In this document: positions 45,301 to 54,271 of the stretch, one piece after another
Layout: each line of letters opens with the position of its first letter
How positions within the stretch are numbered: position 1 is the first letter of the stretch
NCBI RefSeq assembly: GCF_037325665.1
Contig: NC_090253.1
Coordinates: 40,388,312-40,452,311 of the forward strand
DNA from: Littorina saxatilis
Taxonomy: Eukaryota > Mollusca > Gastropoda > Littorinimorpha > Littorinidae
Direction of reading: 5' to 3'
Length of the DNA stretch: 64,000 bases
Made by a program: the position numbers and the translations under genes
Notes under the pieces: model-generated
What the model was told of the DNA's origin: nothing
What the model saw: only the letters and a program-made list of their open reading frames with translations
Database searches by the model: none

Positions 45301-46403
45301 TTGATGTAGCTAGTGTCCCTAAAGAATCCTATACAGGATATCTGTCCGCCTGCGCCGTGCATGACTGCACAGGTGGGGATAAGTTTGGGACACGGGACAA
45401 GGGTCAGGTAGAGGGATTTGGAAATGATGGTCACATCTGCACCTGTGTCGATCTTGAACTTGATCTTGCGACGTCCAAATGATAGGTCAGTGTACCATGC
45501 TGGTTCAGCTCCCTGCTTGTGTACGACACCCATGTAGTACACTTCTTCTGCGTCGACAGCGTTGACTTGCTTGGAACGGCAACAAGAAAAGTAATGTCCG
45601 TACCTGCCACAGCCGTGACACTGCTTCCCTTTTGCTGGACAGTCACTGTCTTTCTTGTGTTGTCCACGTCCGCAGCGTGAACATGATGCGTCACTTCTCC
45701 CCTCCTGATGAAAGCGACGACCGCCACCACGCGGATGACGAAATCCACCCCTGGAACCGGCGTGCTTGGTTGCTGGACCGCTGCTGCCACTGTCACAGCT
45801 GGTACCTGCTGCACCTGCACCGCCGCGAGGGCGTCTGTTGAATCGCTGCGTACCGGTGTGTACAGCGTCAACACTGGAACGTTGCTCAGACAGCTGTCTC
45901 TTGACTTGCTCGTACTGCCTGGCTTGCTTAATGGCGTCTTGCAAATTCAGGTCTGCTTGCATTTGTAACTTTTCTGAGAGTTCTCGGTCGTTCACACCAA
46001 GGACGAACCTGTCGCGAATGGCTTCGTCGCGGTTATGAAAATCTGCGTGCTCAGAAAGTTCGTACAGGGCTCTGACGTAAGGTTCGATTTGCTCGCCGCT
46101 GTGTTGGCTTCTGGTGTTGAAGACAGCTCGAACGTGTATGACGTTCTTTTGTGGAACGAAGTGCGTGTCAAATAACTTCAGTACGTCCTCCAGTTTTGCT
46201 TCGTCATTGTCCTCGTCATATTCGAACTGTTCGTAGATCTGTTCGGCTTGTATGCCCATAGCATAGATTAAGGAACTGACCTGGACTGAAAATTGTTCTT
46301 TGTCTAGTTTAGAAGCAACCCTGTAGCGTTCGAAACGCTTACGCCACGTGAGCCACTGGTCGGGCCTCCCAAAGTCGAGTGGTTCAGGCGGTTTGAATGG
46401 CAT
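42354..46403 (-). CDS. Gag-Pol polyprotein of the Mag-like Ty3/Gypsy element
   Basis: Single frame of 1349 residues. In order: gag; two zinc knuckles (CSRCGRGQHKKDSDC, then CHGCGRYGHYFSCC); aspartic protease (FKIDTGADVTII); reverse transcriptase (SKLDATSGFYQIPL, LPFGISSAPEIFQ, FFDDVLIYS); RNase H (VSADASSYGIGGVLLQQ, then VVADALSRSP); integrase zinc-binding region (HEGHLGITKCRER... CQHCEDKQP); integrase core (AADLCDF, VTDNGSQF, NGEAERAV); and a proline-rich tail. Gag and pol are fused in one frame, as in Mag-clade elements of invertebrates. It looks whole. Confidence 0.92.
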   Translation of the reverse strand: MPFKPPEPLDFGRPDQWLTWRKRFERYRVASKLDKEQFSVQVSSLIYAMGIQAEQIYEQFEYDEDNDEAKLEDVLKLFDTHFVPQKNVIHVRAVFNTRSQHSGEQIEPYVRALYELSEHADFHNRDEAIRDRFVLGVNDRELSEKLQMQADLNLQDAIKQARQYEQVKRQLSEQRSSVDAVHTGTQRFNRRPRGGAGAAGTSCDSGSSGPATKHAGSRGGFRHPRGGGRRFHQEGRSDASCSRCGRGQHKKDSDCPAKGKQCHGCGRYGHYFSCCRSKQVNAVDAEEVYYMGVVHKQGAEPAWYTDLSFGRRKIKFKIDTGADVTIISKSLYLTLVPCPKLIPTCAVMHGAGGQISCIGFFRDTSYINGQEFHLDIYVVDSKTESLLSREACKRMGLVQRLDSIQPAFGELDQQPVNCPPAKIVLKENSQPYSLHTARRVPIPLMKKVEEELERMKKAGIIEEITEPTDWCSPMVPVLKKSGAVRICTDLKKLNLSVKRERYPIPTLDDILHRLKGAKIFSKLDATSGFYQIPLDPETAKYTTFITPFGRYYYKRLPFGISSAPEIFQRTMEMILKGEENTICFFDDVLIYSNSDEEHEQHLESSMKKIVEAGLKLNKEKCSFKQSEIEFLGHVINADRIRPDKKKIDAIINMPDPTNVTELRRILGMMNFLGRFLPNLSSVLKPVTELLEKDKAWNWGQPQTLAFSKAKELLTAAPTLAYFDLTKPTTVSADASSYGIGGVLLQQHGEKMKPVAFCSRTLTSTEQGYAQIEKECLAAVWACEKFERYLIGLEKFTLETDHKPLIPLINTKDLDETPIRCQRMLMRLMRFSLTASYSPGKTLVVADALSRSPQSPVQEGREETSEDRADVATLLAEDVEAHVDAVQSSWPVSDKRLDEIAALSQQDPVIKAALHYTANGWPRYVTDVEPALKDYYAFRGEFSIHRGLLVRGVRIVIPQVLREEMLNRIHEGHLGITKCRERAKSTVWWPGINENIKQRVSACQHCEDKQPSQRSEPLMTTELPDRPFQMVAADLCDFKGQSYLVLIDYYSRYLEIAHLPRETSEVVIGRMKNIFAHHGIPDVVVTDNGSQFTSTEFQSFAAAWKFTHSTSSPYFPQSNGEAERAVQEAKKILAQEDPFLALLSHRATPTTPTGTSPAELALGRKMRTTLPTLASNLIPKTVRRDAIKARDEQAKLRNKSDHDRRHGTETLPPLIPGDTVLQKLDHEKSWGKPATVLRQCAPRSYEIRSERGQYRRNRRHLRLSSRQVLDRPTMTNFPVLYPVPTQQSPVPETPSQRNADQPGLRSPEPPPTPGSPRRPPAAPNPGQQPSTPVIKTRSGRTVRPPSRFEE

Positions 46404-46607
46404 GCTCTTCTTCTTCCGTACGACTATGCTCGACTATTTCAAAACTCACGGTTGGGTAAAGAATCCCACCGCTGTCGTGTTCCGAGCGTACATAAACAAC
46501 ACTCACATCAGGTACGTTCATCTGGTTTACTTGTCTAGCAAACTGCTACAGATGACAACAATACAAGGTCGATGCGGTAAGCCATGCCTAATCAGTGTCC
46601 CGCGTGC

Positions 46608-46717
46608 GGTACGTCTAATTACCCAAATGAACCCAAATGAACCCAAATGAATCCAAATGAACCCAAATGATACCCAAATGAACCCAAATGATACCCAAAT
46701 GATACCATTTATATAAA
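46608..46717. repeat. MULE left TIR made of 10-11 bp tandem units
   Basis: After the unique tip (GGTACGTCTAATT) come about eight head-to-tail ACCCAAATGA / TACCCAAATGA units, then CCATTTATATAAA. The right TIR (about 52778-52876) is the inverted equivalent with a slightly different unit order. Confidence 0.85.
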
Positions 46718-46749
46718 AATGAATAAGAGTGTGTGTATGTGAATGAGAG

Positions 46750-46750
<1 letters not shown>

Positions 46751-46791
<41 letters not shown>

Positions 46792-46792
46792 G
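46751..46792. repeat. (GT)n microsatellite
   Basis: About 20 GT units just inside the MULE left TIR. Confidence 0.95.
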
Positions 46793-47108
46793 CTGTGTAA
46801 GATTGGACGTAATTTGTGGAGTTGTATTCATCAAAACGTGACAGGTATGGGTACTGATTTTTTTGGTGATCACCATTCAGTTATTTCATGTTTGCTCAAT
46901 GCCCCATCCCATATGTGTCAGTGTGTGTAAGATGGCAACACAGGTCTTTCAATTGGTATCTTTGAATTGTGATCACCATTCAGTTATTTCACGTTTGCTC
47001 AGTGTCCCGTTTATCGCAAAGGATCTTCTCAGTGTTCGGTCACGGTTGCTTGATATATGATTTGAAAATCTTATCACACTTGAAAGCTGAGAGAGTGGAG
47101 ATGTCATG

Positions 47109-47786
47109 ATGGCTGAGTGTCAAGATTGTTTTGATCACAGCGATGGGCGGTGGATAGCATGTGAGGTAAAGTACCAATATTAAAAAATATTTGACATTAT
47201 AGTAAATTAATGGGAAGGATTTCCTTCCGTAACACCCCATCCCCCCCCCCCCCCCGCCCCCAATCCCCATCTCAATATAACTATTTTGTTTGAGGCTAAT
47301 CCCACCGTTAACTTCTCAAGAAACTGATTTCTTTTGTTCAATTACCGTTTCCTCAACAAAATTTCAACGCTTTTTTTTAAATGATTGCAGAATCTAATAG
47401 TAATACACATATAAATTTATTATTTATTTACATTTCTTATTTCTTTCTTTTAAAAGGAATGTCTCCATTGGTACCATAAACGGTGCCAAAAAATCACAGA
47501 CGACATGTATGATAAATGGCGGAAAATTGAGGGAGAATACATATGCCGCCAATGCCGAAGCACATCTGGGTCCTTTGACTATATAAAGGGTCTCCAACGT
47601 CTCAAGAAGGTAAGACTATCGTTTTCACTTAATTCATTTTTTTTCAGCAGGTTTTTCGTAAATGTGATCGGTTTAGTTAATTGATTTAACATGTAAACAC
47701 AACCGGAGAAAAAAAAAATCCACAAACAAAGACCCCCCCTCCAAAGAAAAAAAAAAATAAAATAAAATAAATAAATAAAAAAAAAA

Positions 47787-47822
<36 letters not shown>

Positions 47823-50800
47823 CTATCGTTTTCACTTAATTCATTTTTTTTCAGCAGGTTTTTCGTAAATGTGATCGGTTTAGTTAATTGATTTAACATG
47901 TAAACACAGCCGGAGAAAAAAAAATCCACAAACAAAGACCCCCCCCCCCCCCCTCCAAAGAAAAAAAAAAAAAAAAAAAAAATAAATAAATAAAAAAAAA
48001 AAATAAAAAAAAAAAAAAAAAAAAAAGCAAAAATGTACATGTACGCACACAACTGGGATCATGAATGGGGTTAATCGCTTACCTCTATCAGGCATGGCCA
48101 AAATCCCATCATTTTAAAAACTCTCCCACCACCTGTCTATATATAAATATATGTTTCTCACTTTACTGCTTTCTTTCAGGCTTCTGCAGATGGCATTGCT
48201 AAAGTGAAAATTGTAGCGCAGAGAGAAGTTCTCTTCCACGAATCCATTGCATATCCTGTTGAACCAATTGCACATGGAATACTCCGGAAATTACCTGTCG
48301 ACAATCTGGCACAAAGTCTGATCAATCGGTACAAGCTGAATTGCGGGCAGGCACTAATTTCACTTGGCGACGGTAGTTGTTTATTCAACTCGGTGTCAAT
48401 CTTAATCAGCGGAACAGCGGAAAGAACAAGAGACCGGCTGCGATATCTGACATGCATCACAATGGCACTGCAAGAAAGTGAAGTCAAAACTGTGCACCAC
48501 AACATCAGGGACATCTTCATCGTCTCTGAGGATTATGACCAAGCTGTTCTAAACGCCACAAATCTGCGTTTATTTTCTTCAGCATGGTCAATAATGGCTC
48601 TCTCGTTGGTGATTGAAAGACCAATTCAGAGTTTTTATCCACCAGTCAACGGCCGCCAAAGCGAAGTTTGGAGGATATTGACAACAACCTTTGCTGCCAC
48701 TCGTTACTCGAGTAGAAAACCTGTATCCATATTCTGGTGCAGCACCAGACGCCCAAGACCATTGGTAGAGTGGCTTCCCAACCACTTCGTGCCACTTGTG
48801 ACAACAGTGAACAAGTGAGTTTATATCGTATGTTTACCTTTTATTCACTCGTAAATTGAACACAATGGTTACACTAACCTTGTCATAAAATGAAGGGTTT
48901 TATTAGTTTCTTGTGAAATCTAACATTATTGTTATTTTTTTCAGTGGTGATAAGCTTCCCATCCCGACTTGCCTGCCAGAAGAACGTACTAGTACCAGTG
49001 TGAACGAGTTTTATTTCTCCGGTTACATGCCAATTGCTGACAAAATGTAAGTCATTCATTGTTCATGATTGTTATAGTCTTTTATGTCATTTGAAAAGTG
49101 ACCATTCGATTTTCATGGGTCTCATTTACTTCCGTTTGATCATTTATTAACATGTCTTTTGAGATATACTTGCAGGAATCCAGCTTGTGTGGACAAGCAG
49201 CGTGCTACTACTGGAGAGAGGAAACCTGCTACTTCTGGAGAGAGGAAACCTGCTACTTCTACAAAGAGGAAACCTGCTACTTCTGGGAAGAGGCAGAGAG
49301 TCGAGTCAGAAGGAGAGTCAGGGTTGGTACAAATTATTACTTTGAAAAGTGACCATTTCATTTTCATGGGTCTCATCTACTTCTGAGATGTACTTGCAGG
49401 AATCCAGCTTGTGTGGACAAGCAGCGTGCTACTACTGGAGAAGGAGGGAGAGTCAGGGTTGGTACAAATTATTTTTACTTTGAAAAGTGACCATTTCATT
49501 TTCATGGGTCTCATCTACTTCAGTTTGTTCATGTATTAACATGTCTTCTGAGATGTACTTGCAGGAATCCAGCTTGTGTGGACAAGCAGCGTGCTACTAC
49601 TGGAGAGAGGAAACCTGCTAAGTCTGGGAAGAGGGAACGTGCTACTTCTGGGAAGAGGCAGAGATTCAAGTCGGAAGGAGAGTCAGGGTTGGTACAAATT
49701 ATTACTTTGAAAAGTGACCATTTCATTTTCATGGGTCTCATCTACTTCCGTTTGTTCATGCATTAACATGTCTTTTGAGATGTACTTGCAGGAATCCAGC
49801 TTGTGTGGACAAGCAGCATGCTACTACTGGGGATATGAAACCTGCTAATTTTGGGAAGAGGCTACTTCTGCTGAGACAGTCCAATAGAAAGTAAAGTTAT
49901 CGAAACGCCATCTAAATACGCATTTGCGTTAATACGTTTTCTGTCTTGTGATTGCAGATCTCCGGAACACAGAGCAGAGATGCTACCAAGGTTGTCGACT
50001 TCTGATGATACTCATAGATTTTCCACCACATCCCTTCGATCCGCCTCTCCCACCTCCATTCTTCAGTCCACCTTCCTTGCTGGTGGAGAGGATTGCCCCT
50101 CCAGTAATCATCACTTCTCTTCGAGTCTGTCTTCCGTCGACCACGAAAACGATCCTCAGTCGACGTCTCTTAATAGCAGAGAGGATTGTGTCCTTGACAC
50201 ATCTGAGGACCTGTCATCGTCTAACATCGACCGTGATGCTCTACACCATGCACCTTCCAAAGGCCGTTTCATGAGCATAGACCAACTTGTTGATGCTGTG
50301 AAAACAATGTCGGATCATTGCGTGAAACAAATTCCCCCAGGAAACAAGGACAACAAGTTTTGTCTCATTGATAACAGCGTCAACCTGGAACAGTGGAATG
50401 CCAGACATAGAGCGGCTTATGTAGATGACTGTGGAGCTTACGATTCGTCTGTGGGTACGACAGTCAACAGGTATTTTGTTTTGGAAAGCAACAAAGCAAA
50501 GTCCGTATACAAGAAAAATGGGGAATATGCGACAGAGAGCAGAAAGATCGTGAATAAGAAAACGACCCAAGAGTGGATTCCATTGAACCCACAACCGAAT
50601 CCTGAAGATGTCATTACAGGACATTTTGTGTACTCCAAGTTGAGATCTGACCCTTCCTTCAAGAAGCGGGTCACAACCTTTTCGGGACACAGTTCCACCT
50701 TCTGCAAACCAGTGGCGGTGGTTGAGTACTGTGGCATTCATCCTGGTCACAACCAGCCGCATGGTAATAGGAAGCACCACGGAAATCCCTATTGCCGAAC

Positions 50801-52073
50801 TCAACACACAGTCCTTAGCGAAGCTGCCAAACGAGCCAAAAATCAACCTCCTAGGCATGTTTACATGGACATGAACAAGGAAAATTCATTTGATGCTCCT
50901 TCGAATGCCAAGCAGATAAGAAACAAAAAACACAACGAGAAAGCGGCGAACAGAGAAAACAGACCAAATGGACAAAATGTTGCAGACGAGGTATTAGAAA
51001 CGATCGCGATGTTGAACACGCAAAATTCTGTGCAGCAGATCATTCATTGCAAGGGTAAAATACCGTCTTTAATTGTTTACAACAAGCAACAGATGGAAGA
51101 CTTGAAAGCAAACTGTGTGGGTGAAAATGGAAGTGTGATTGGCTTCGACAGAACATTTAATGTTGGGCCCTGTTTCATCACCCCGACTACATACAAGAAC
51201 AAAGCGGTATGGCACAGTGAAAGCAATGAGCATCCACTGATGCTTGGACCAACATTCCTGCACTGGGACGGCGAATTTGAAACGTACCACACTTTCATCA
51301 GCCACTTGAAAAGAGAACTGCAGTCAGAAGACATTGTGGTTGGAAGTGATGCCGAGAAAGCGCTGACAAAAGCCCTTCAGTTGGAGTTCCCATCTGCAAC
51401 TCATCTCCTTTGCACAATCCACATGAAGGACAACATCACCCGATACTTGTCAGAAAAGGTCGGTTGCAGTATGAGAGATAGAACTGAAATCATTTCTTTC
51501 ATTTTTGGAGAGGCTGGCATAGCTTGGGCTGATGACTCTGCCACTTCTGAGTTCCGTGAAGATCGGCTGGACGACTACTTCATTAAGTACCCTACATTTC
51601 AGCGGTACTACCAAAAACACATCGCCGATAAACTGAAAAGACACGTCCAGCTGCCCCTTCAGAAAGGTGTCATTGACACACTTTGGACCAACAACAACGC
51701 CGAGTCGATCAATCACAGAATCAAGCAGGAGATTGATTGGAAGCCGCAGAAACTGCTTGCCCTCATCCAATGTCTTGACGACATCTCAGATGCCCATTTC
51801 ATGGACCTACGGAAATCCCTGTATGGACGTGGCAACTTTGTCCTCTGTGAAGAATTCCGGAAGCACTCCGTAACACCTGGAGAGTGGGCACAGAAGAGTG
51901 CCAATTGGAAGAACAAAAAAATGACCAACTTCTTAAAAATGAAGAAAACAGCACAGGCGGGAAACACACTTCAATCGACTGATGGGCGATTTGCCATGCC
52001 CAAATCATCAGGCATCGCCAAAAAACCTGGTCAGAGACGCAGAGCCAGGGCAGAAAAAGTCAAGCGCCAGTGA
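47109..52073 (+). CDS. PHD finger-OTU protease-MULE transposase, multi-exon gene
   Basis: A GT-AG exon chain in one consistent frame: 47109-47165, 47457-47609, 48180-48814, 48945-49046, 49176-49322, 49565-49687, 49792-49890, 49958-52073 (3432 bp, 1143 residues). Exons 1-2 together form a C4HC3 PHD finger (CQDC, CEEC, YHKRC, CRQC). Exon 3 encodes an OTU-like cysteine protease with GDGSCLF (Asp, Cys) and PNHFVPL (His). The next exons encode a Lys/Arg-rich linker of KPATSGER repeats. The final exon holds a C/H-rich segment (VVEYCGIHPGHN... PYCRT) and the transposase, with catalytic Asp in GFDRTF (residue about 390 of that exon's ORF) and GSDAEKAL (457), LCTIHMKDN (481) and Glu in NNAESINH (575). 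The start at 47109 is the ATG nearest the PHD finger; an upstream exon cannot be excluded. Splicing is inferred from sequence. Presumed to be the transposase of this element. Confidence 0.82.
47610..48179. repeat. Tandemly duplicated intron segment (~207 bp x 2)
   Basis: GACTATCGTTTTCACTTAAT starts two adjacent copies (47614, 47821) ending in A/AT-rich tracts. It lies inside the second intron of the MULE gene, so the duplication leaves the coding sequence untouched. Confidence 0.85.
49079..49890 (+). repeat. Array of four duplicated intron-exon units in the MULE gene
   Basis: Each unit comprises TGACCATTTCATTTTCATGG, an intron ending GAGATGTACTTGCAG, and an exon starting GAATCCAGCTTGTGTGGAC. 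Exons: 49176-49322 (147 bp), 49400-49457 (58 bp), 49565-49687 (123 bp), 49792-49890 (99 bp). With a donor at the GTTGGT following AGTCAGG, units 1, 3 and 4 are multiples of three with phase 2 at both ends, so they can be included or skipped without shifting frame. Unit 2 (58 bp) cannot and is probably skipped or dead. Confidence 0.75.
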
Positions 52074-52187
52074 TGCTAGGTCGCTGTGGGCATGTTTGCA
52101 ATGGACATTAGGAATTTAAACCATGTTTTATTTCATGTGTTTCTTAACTTGTGTACAGTCTCCTTTTACGAAGGAACGGTTTTATTG

Positions 52188-52333
52188 GGTTTTATTATGG
52201 ATTGGTTATTGAGCAATTCAAATTTCCGGCTCAAATAATGAAAACATTCTTTTTTTGATCATAAATTAACATCAAATTTTAGATGTATGCTGTCATCATT
52301 CTTGTGGTTCGTGAGTTATATTGATTATATCCA

Positions 52334-52404
<71 letters not shown>

Positions 52405-52544
52405 ATTATGGATTGGTTATTGAGCAATTCAATTTTCCGGCTCAAATAATGAAAACTTTTTTTTTTATCATAAATTAACATCCCATTTTAGATGTATGCT
52501 GTCATCATTCTTGTGGTTCGTGAGTTATATTGATTATATCCATG

Positions 52545-52606
<62 letters not shown>
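52188..52606. repeat. Tandem duplication containing (GA)n tracts
   Basis: TTTTATTATGGATTGGTTAT opens two adjacent ~210-bp copies, each ending in a long GA dinucleotide run (52337-52400 and 52550-52604). Downstream of the MULE gene stop. Confidence 0.9.
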
Positions 52607-52611
<5 letters not shown>

Positions 52612-52777
52612 ATGTGTTTTTATCTTGCTCTGAGATATTAAATAAAACCTACAAAATGTTAATTATGCTTATTTCAAATACTTTTCCCTGTGTATGTGTG
52701 TGTGTGTGTGAGAGAGAGAGACAGCTTTCTGCACAATACTCCGGAGTGGATATGAATGAGTTGAATGGAATAATATT

Positions 52778-52876
52778 ATATAAATGGTATCATTGGGGTA
52801 TCATTTGGGTTCATTTGGATTCATTTGGGTATCATTTGGGTTCATTTGGGTTCATTTGGGTAATTAGACGCACCCT
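52778..52876. repeat. MULE right TIR
   Basis: Inverted counterpart of 46608-46717: TATATAAATGGTATC, then TCATTTGGGT units, then AATTAGACGCACCCT. Confidence 0.85.
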
Positions 52877-53289
52877 CCCGCGTGCATGCCAGAGAGCGAA
52901 GCGAGTAGTGGGCGGAAAGGCACCGTTGCACATGCGCGCCCCATCACATGACCGACCGAGTTCGACCGACACGACCCGAGAGGTACCGAATACCGTCACA
53001 CTCCCCAACTCCGCCAACGAATATTCCCAAGTTTGGGACCTGTTTGGCGTAATACATCAAGATCAAGATCAAGAAGATTAACTTGACATACGATCGTTCT
53101 CTGCAAGTCAACCTCGCCTTTGCGTCAGCTAGCGCTGAAACTGCACATTTCTCCTGTGCTGCATCGTAGATAATCTCTGAGCAAACAAATCCTGATTGCC
53201 AATCAGAGTGCTCTCTCTTGCCGGCCGCGATGTAAAAATGACAATGGTTAGCACAAAGAGCCAAAAGTAAGGCCTCAAACATTAACGAT

Positions 53290-54150
53290 CATAAGTGATG
53301 AGTGTAAAAGGAGGTAAGCTGTGCCTCTTTCAGTATTTATCACTCGTCATTCAAAAAAAAAATCACACCAGAAAGCACTGGCTTTTCGCCATGAATTTGT
53401 GAAATATGTTGAAGTTCCAAAACAATTAGTGATGAACGTAACAGCACACACAAATTGACACAGCACAAGTATGAAAATGGAGACAAATTCAATCCTACCT
53501 GTTTTGAAATTAAAAATCACACCTGTCAGTCACAGAAGAAGCGACTTATATAAGGTTCAAGAACACGCTAAATAAATGAAACCATGCAGTTACTATGTAT
53601 AATCTGCAGGCGTGCCAATGTTTTTCAGGGTTGAAAGCCGCGGCCAACCACTGACGTCATTAAAAAAAAATTTTTTCTCTACCCAGAATTTCCTCCGGTT
53701 TGGAAATTTTGAAAGCTTTAAGTGTGCGATGATGCCCTATGCTTGGTTTAATTATTACAATCACCTTGACTGTACTCCTTTGTTGTTTCGTATCCATCGT
53801 GTTATTAAGTGTGTCCGGCCTCTCACGTGCAGTCGCCATTTTTTAATACTATTACAAGAAAGGCAACTGAAGTTGCAAACGGCGCTGAGAGAGACAATTA
53901 ATGAAGAGGAAGGAGTACGATAATCTAGTTGTGATTGTTGATATATATATATACAGCAACTCTTGAAGTACAAAAACGGCAAAGGTGCCCAGGTTCTGTT
54001 CTTATAGTATCTTACCTTGTTATAGTTAATTTTGCAAGAACTCTCTTAGTCAATGTGGGCTAAAAAGATTCAAAAATAAAGACACACACACACACATTTA
54101 TACACACACATCGTGCACAGTTATAACACATAAAAACAGAAAGCATACGA
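53290..54150. other. Intergenic, nothing recognised
   Basis: Contains short AT and CA tracts (53940, 54084) and no supported gene; a 103-codon open stretch at 53612-53923 has no recognisable features. Confidence 0.4.
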
Positions 54151-54151
54151 C

Positions 54152-54270
54152 AACAAGAAGAGCAAACGCTCGATCGAGTCACTTTCGCAGTTCTGAATAT
54201 TATATGAGGCATCAGATGGACAGGAAGAAATTGCTATTCACAACACAATACAGATGTAAATAATTTGATG
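54152..54270. repeat. GAGTCACTT element, copy 2 (internally deleted)
   Basis: Matches 30706-30805 of copy 1, then jumps directly to the ACAGATGTAAATA block found about 140 bp later in copy 1, and stops. Confidence 0.65.
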
Positions 54271-54271
54271 T

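Larger units (their letters stand above)
46608..52876 (+). mobile_element. MULE (MuDR superfamily) DNA transposon, 6.27 kb, intact-looking
   Basis: A perfect 9-bp target duplication CCCGCGTGC (46599-46607, 52877-52885) flanks the element, the size typical of Mutator-like transposons; the uninterrupted LTR at 41945-42194 gives the empty site. The ends are inverted (about GGTACGTCTAATTACCC; complement AGGGTGCGTCTAATTACCC) and about 100 bp long. The one gene inside has complete catalytic motifs. Because the host LTR pair is itself identical, this insertion must be recent. Confidence 0.92.
41945..53000 (-). mobile_element. Ty3/Gypsy LTR retrotransposon, Mag-like; looks whole apart from a MULE in one LTR
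   Basis: 250-bp LTRs: 41945-42194, and 46473-46607 continued at 52886-53000. They are identical by eye once the inserted MULE is set aside. A perfect 5-bp target duplication CTCCC flanks them (41940-41944, 53001-53005). A purine tract (minus strand AAGGGGGGAGA) abuts the 3' LTR. The single long coding region has no breaks that I can see. Identical LTRs indicate a very young insertion; net length without the MULE is 4.8 kb. Confidence 0.92.
46473..53000 (-). repeat. 5' LTR of the Mag-like element, split by the MULE
   Basis: 46473-46607 (135 bp) plus 52886-53000 (115 bp) reconstitute the same 250-bp LTR as 41945-42194; the MULE and one copy of its target duplication lie between. Confidence 0.92.
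41366..53077 (+). mobile_element. LINE 3' end (CR1/L2-like), interrupted by the LTR element
   Basis: The coding remnant 41370-41925 reads RRTAYVSLIRSTLEYSCLVW, DPYKQGDMDSLENVQRRADR and LQERRKQQRLTFLFKVV, then, after one frame change in a T run, TRTVIDWNNLDD, VNEFRGKLPTAD and a TAA: the C-terminus of a CR1/L2/Jockey-type ORF2. Its 3' UTR is cut at 41944 by the Ty3/Gypsy insertion and resumes at 53001, ending in an (ATCAAG)n tail at about 53055-53077. It is 5'-truncated and sits in repeat X with a short possible duplication, ATTAA. Confidence 0.75.
41325..53285. repeat. Dispersed repeat X, copy 3, split by nested insertions
   Basis: Starts GTGGTTTAACAGATCATTAA near 41333 and resumes at ATTAACTTGACATACG near 53078, continuing with the X landmarks (GCGTCAGCTAGCG, TAGATAATCTCTGAGCAAA, ATCAGAGTGCTCTC). 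The interruption is a LINE, which itself contains the LTR element and MULE. Confidence 0.55.

Noticed and set aside
42327-46038. Plus-strand frames such as 42327-42602 and 45708-46038
   Set aside because: Antisense shadows of the Mag-like polyprotein.
48028-48101. Phe-rich minus-strand frames in 47579-48101
   Set aside because: Read-through of poly-A/poly-T tracts in the duplicated intron.
50241-50858. 205-codon minus-strand frame
   Set aside because: Lies antisense to the well-supported MULE final exon and has no recognisable motif.
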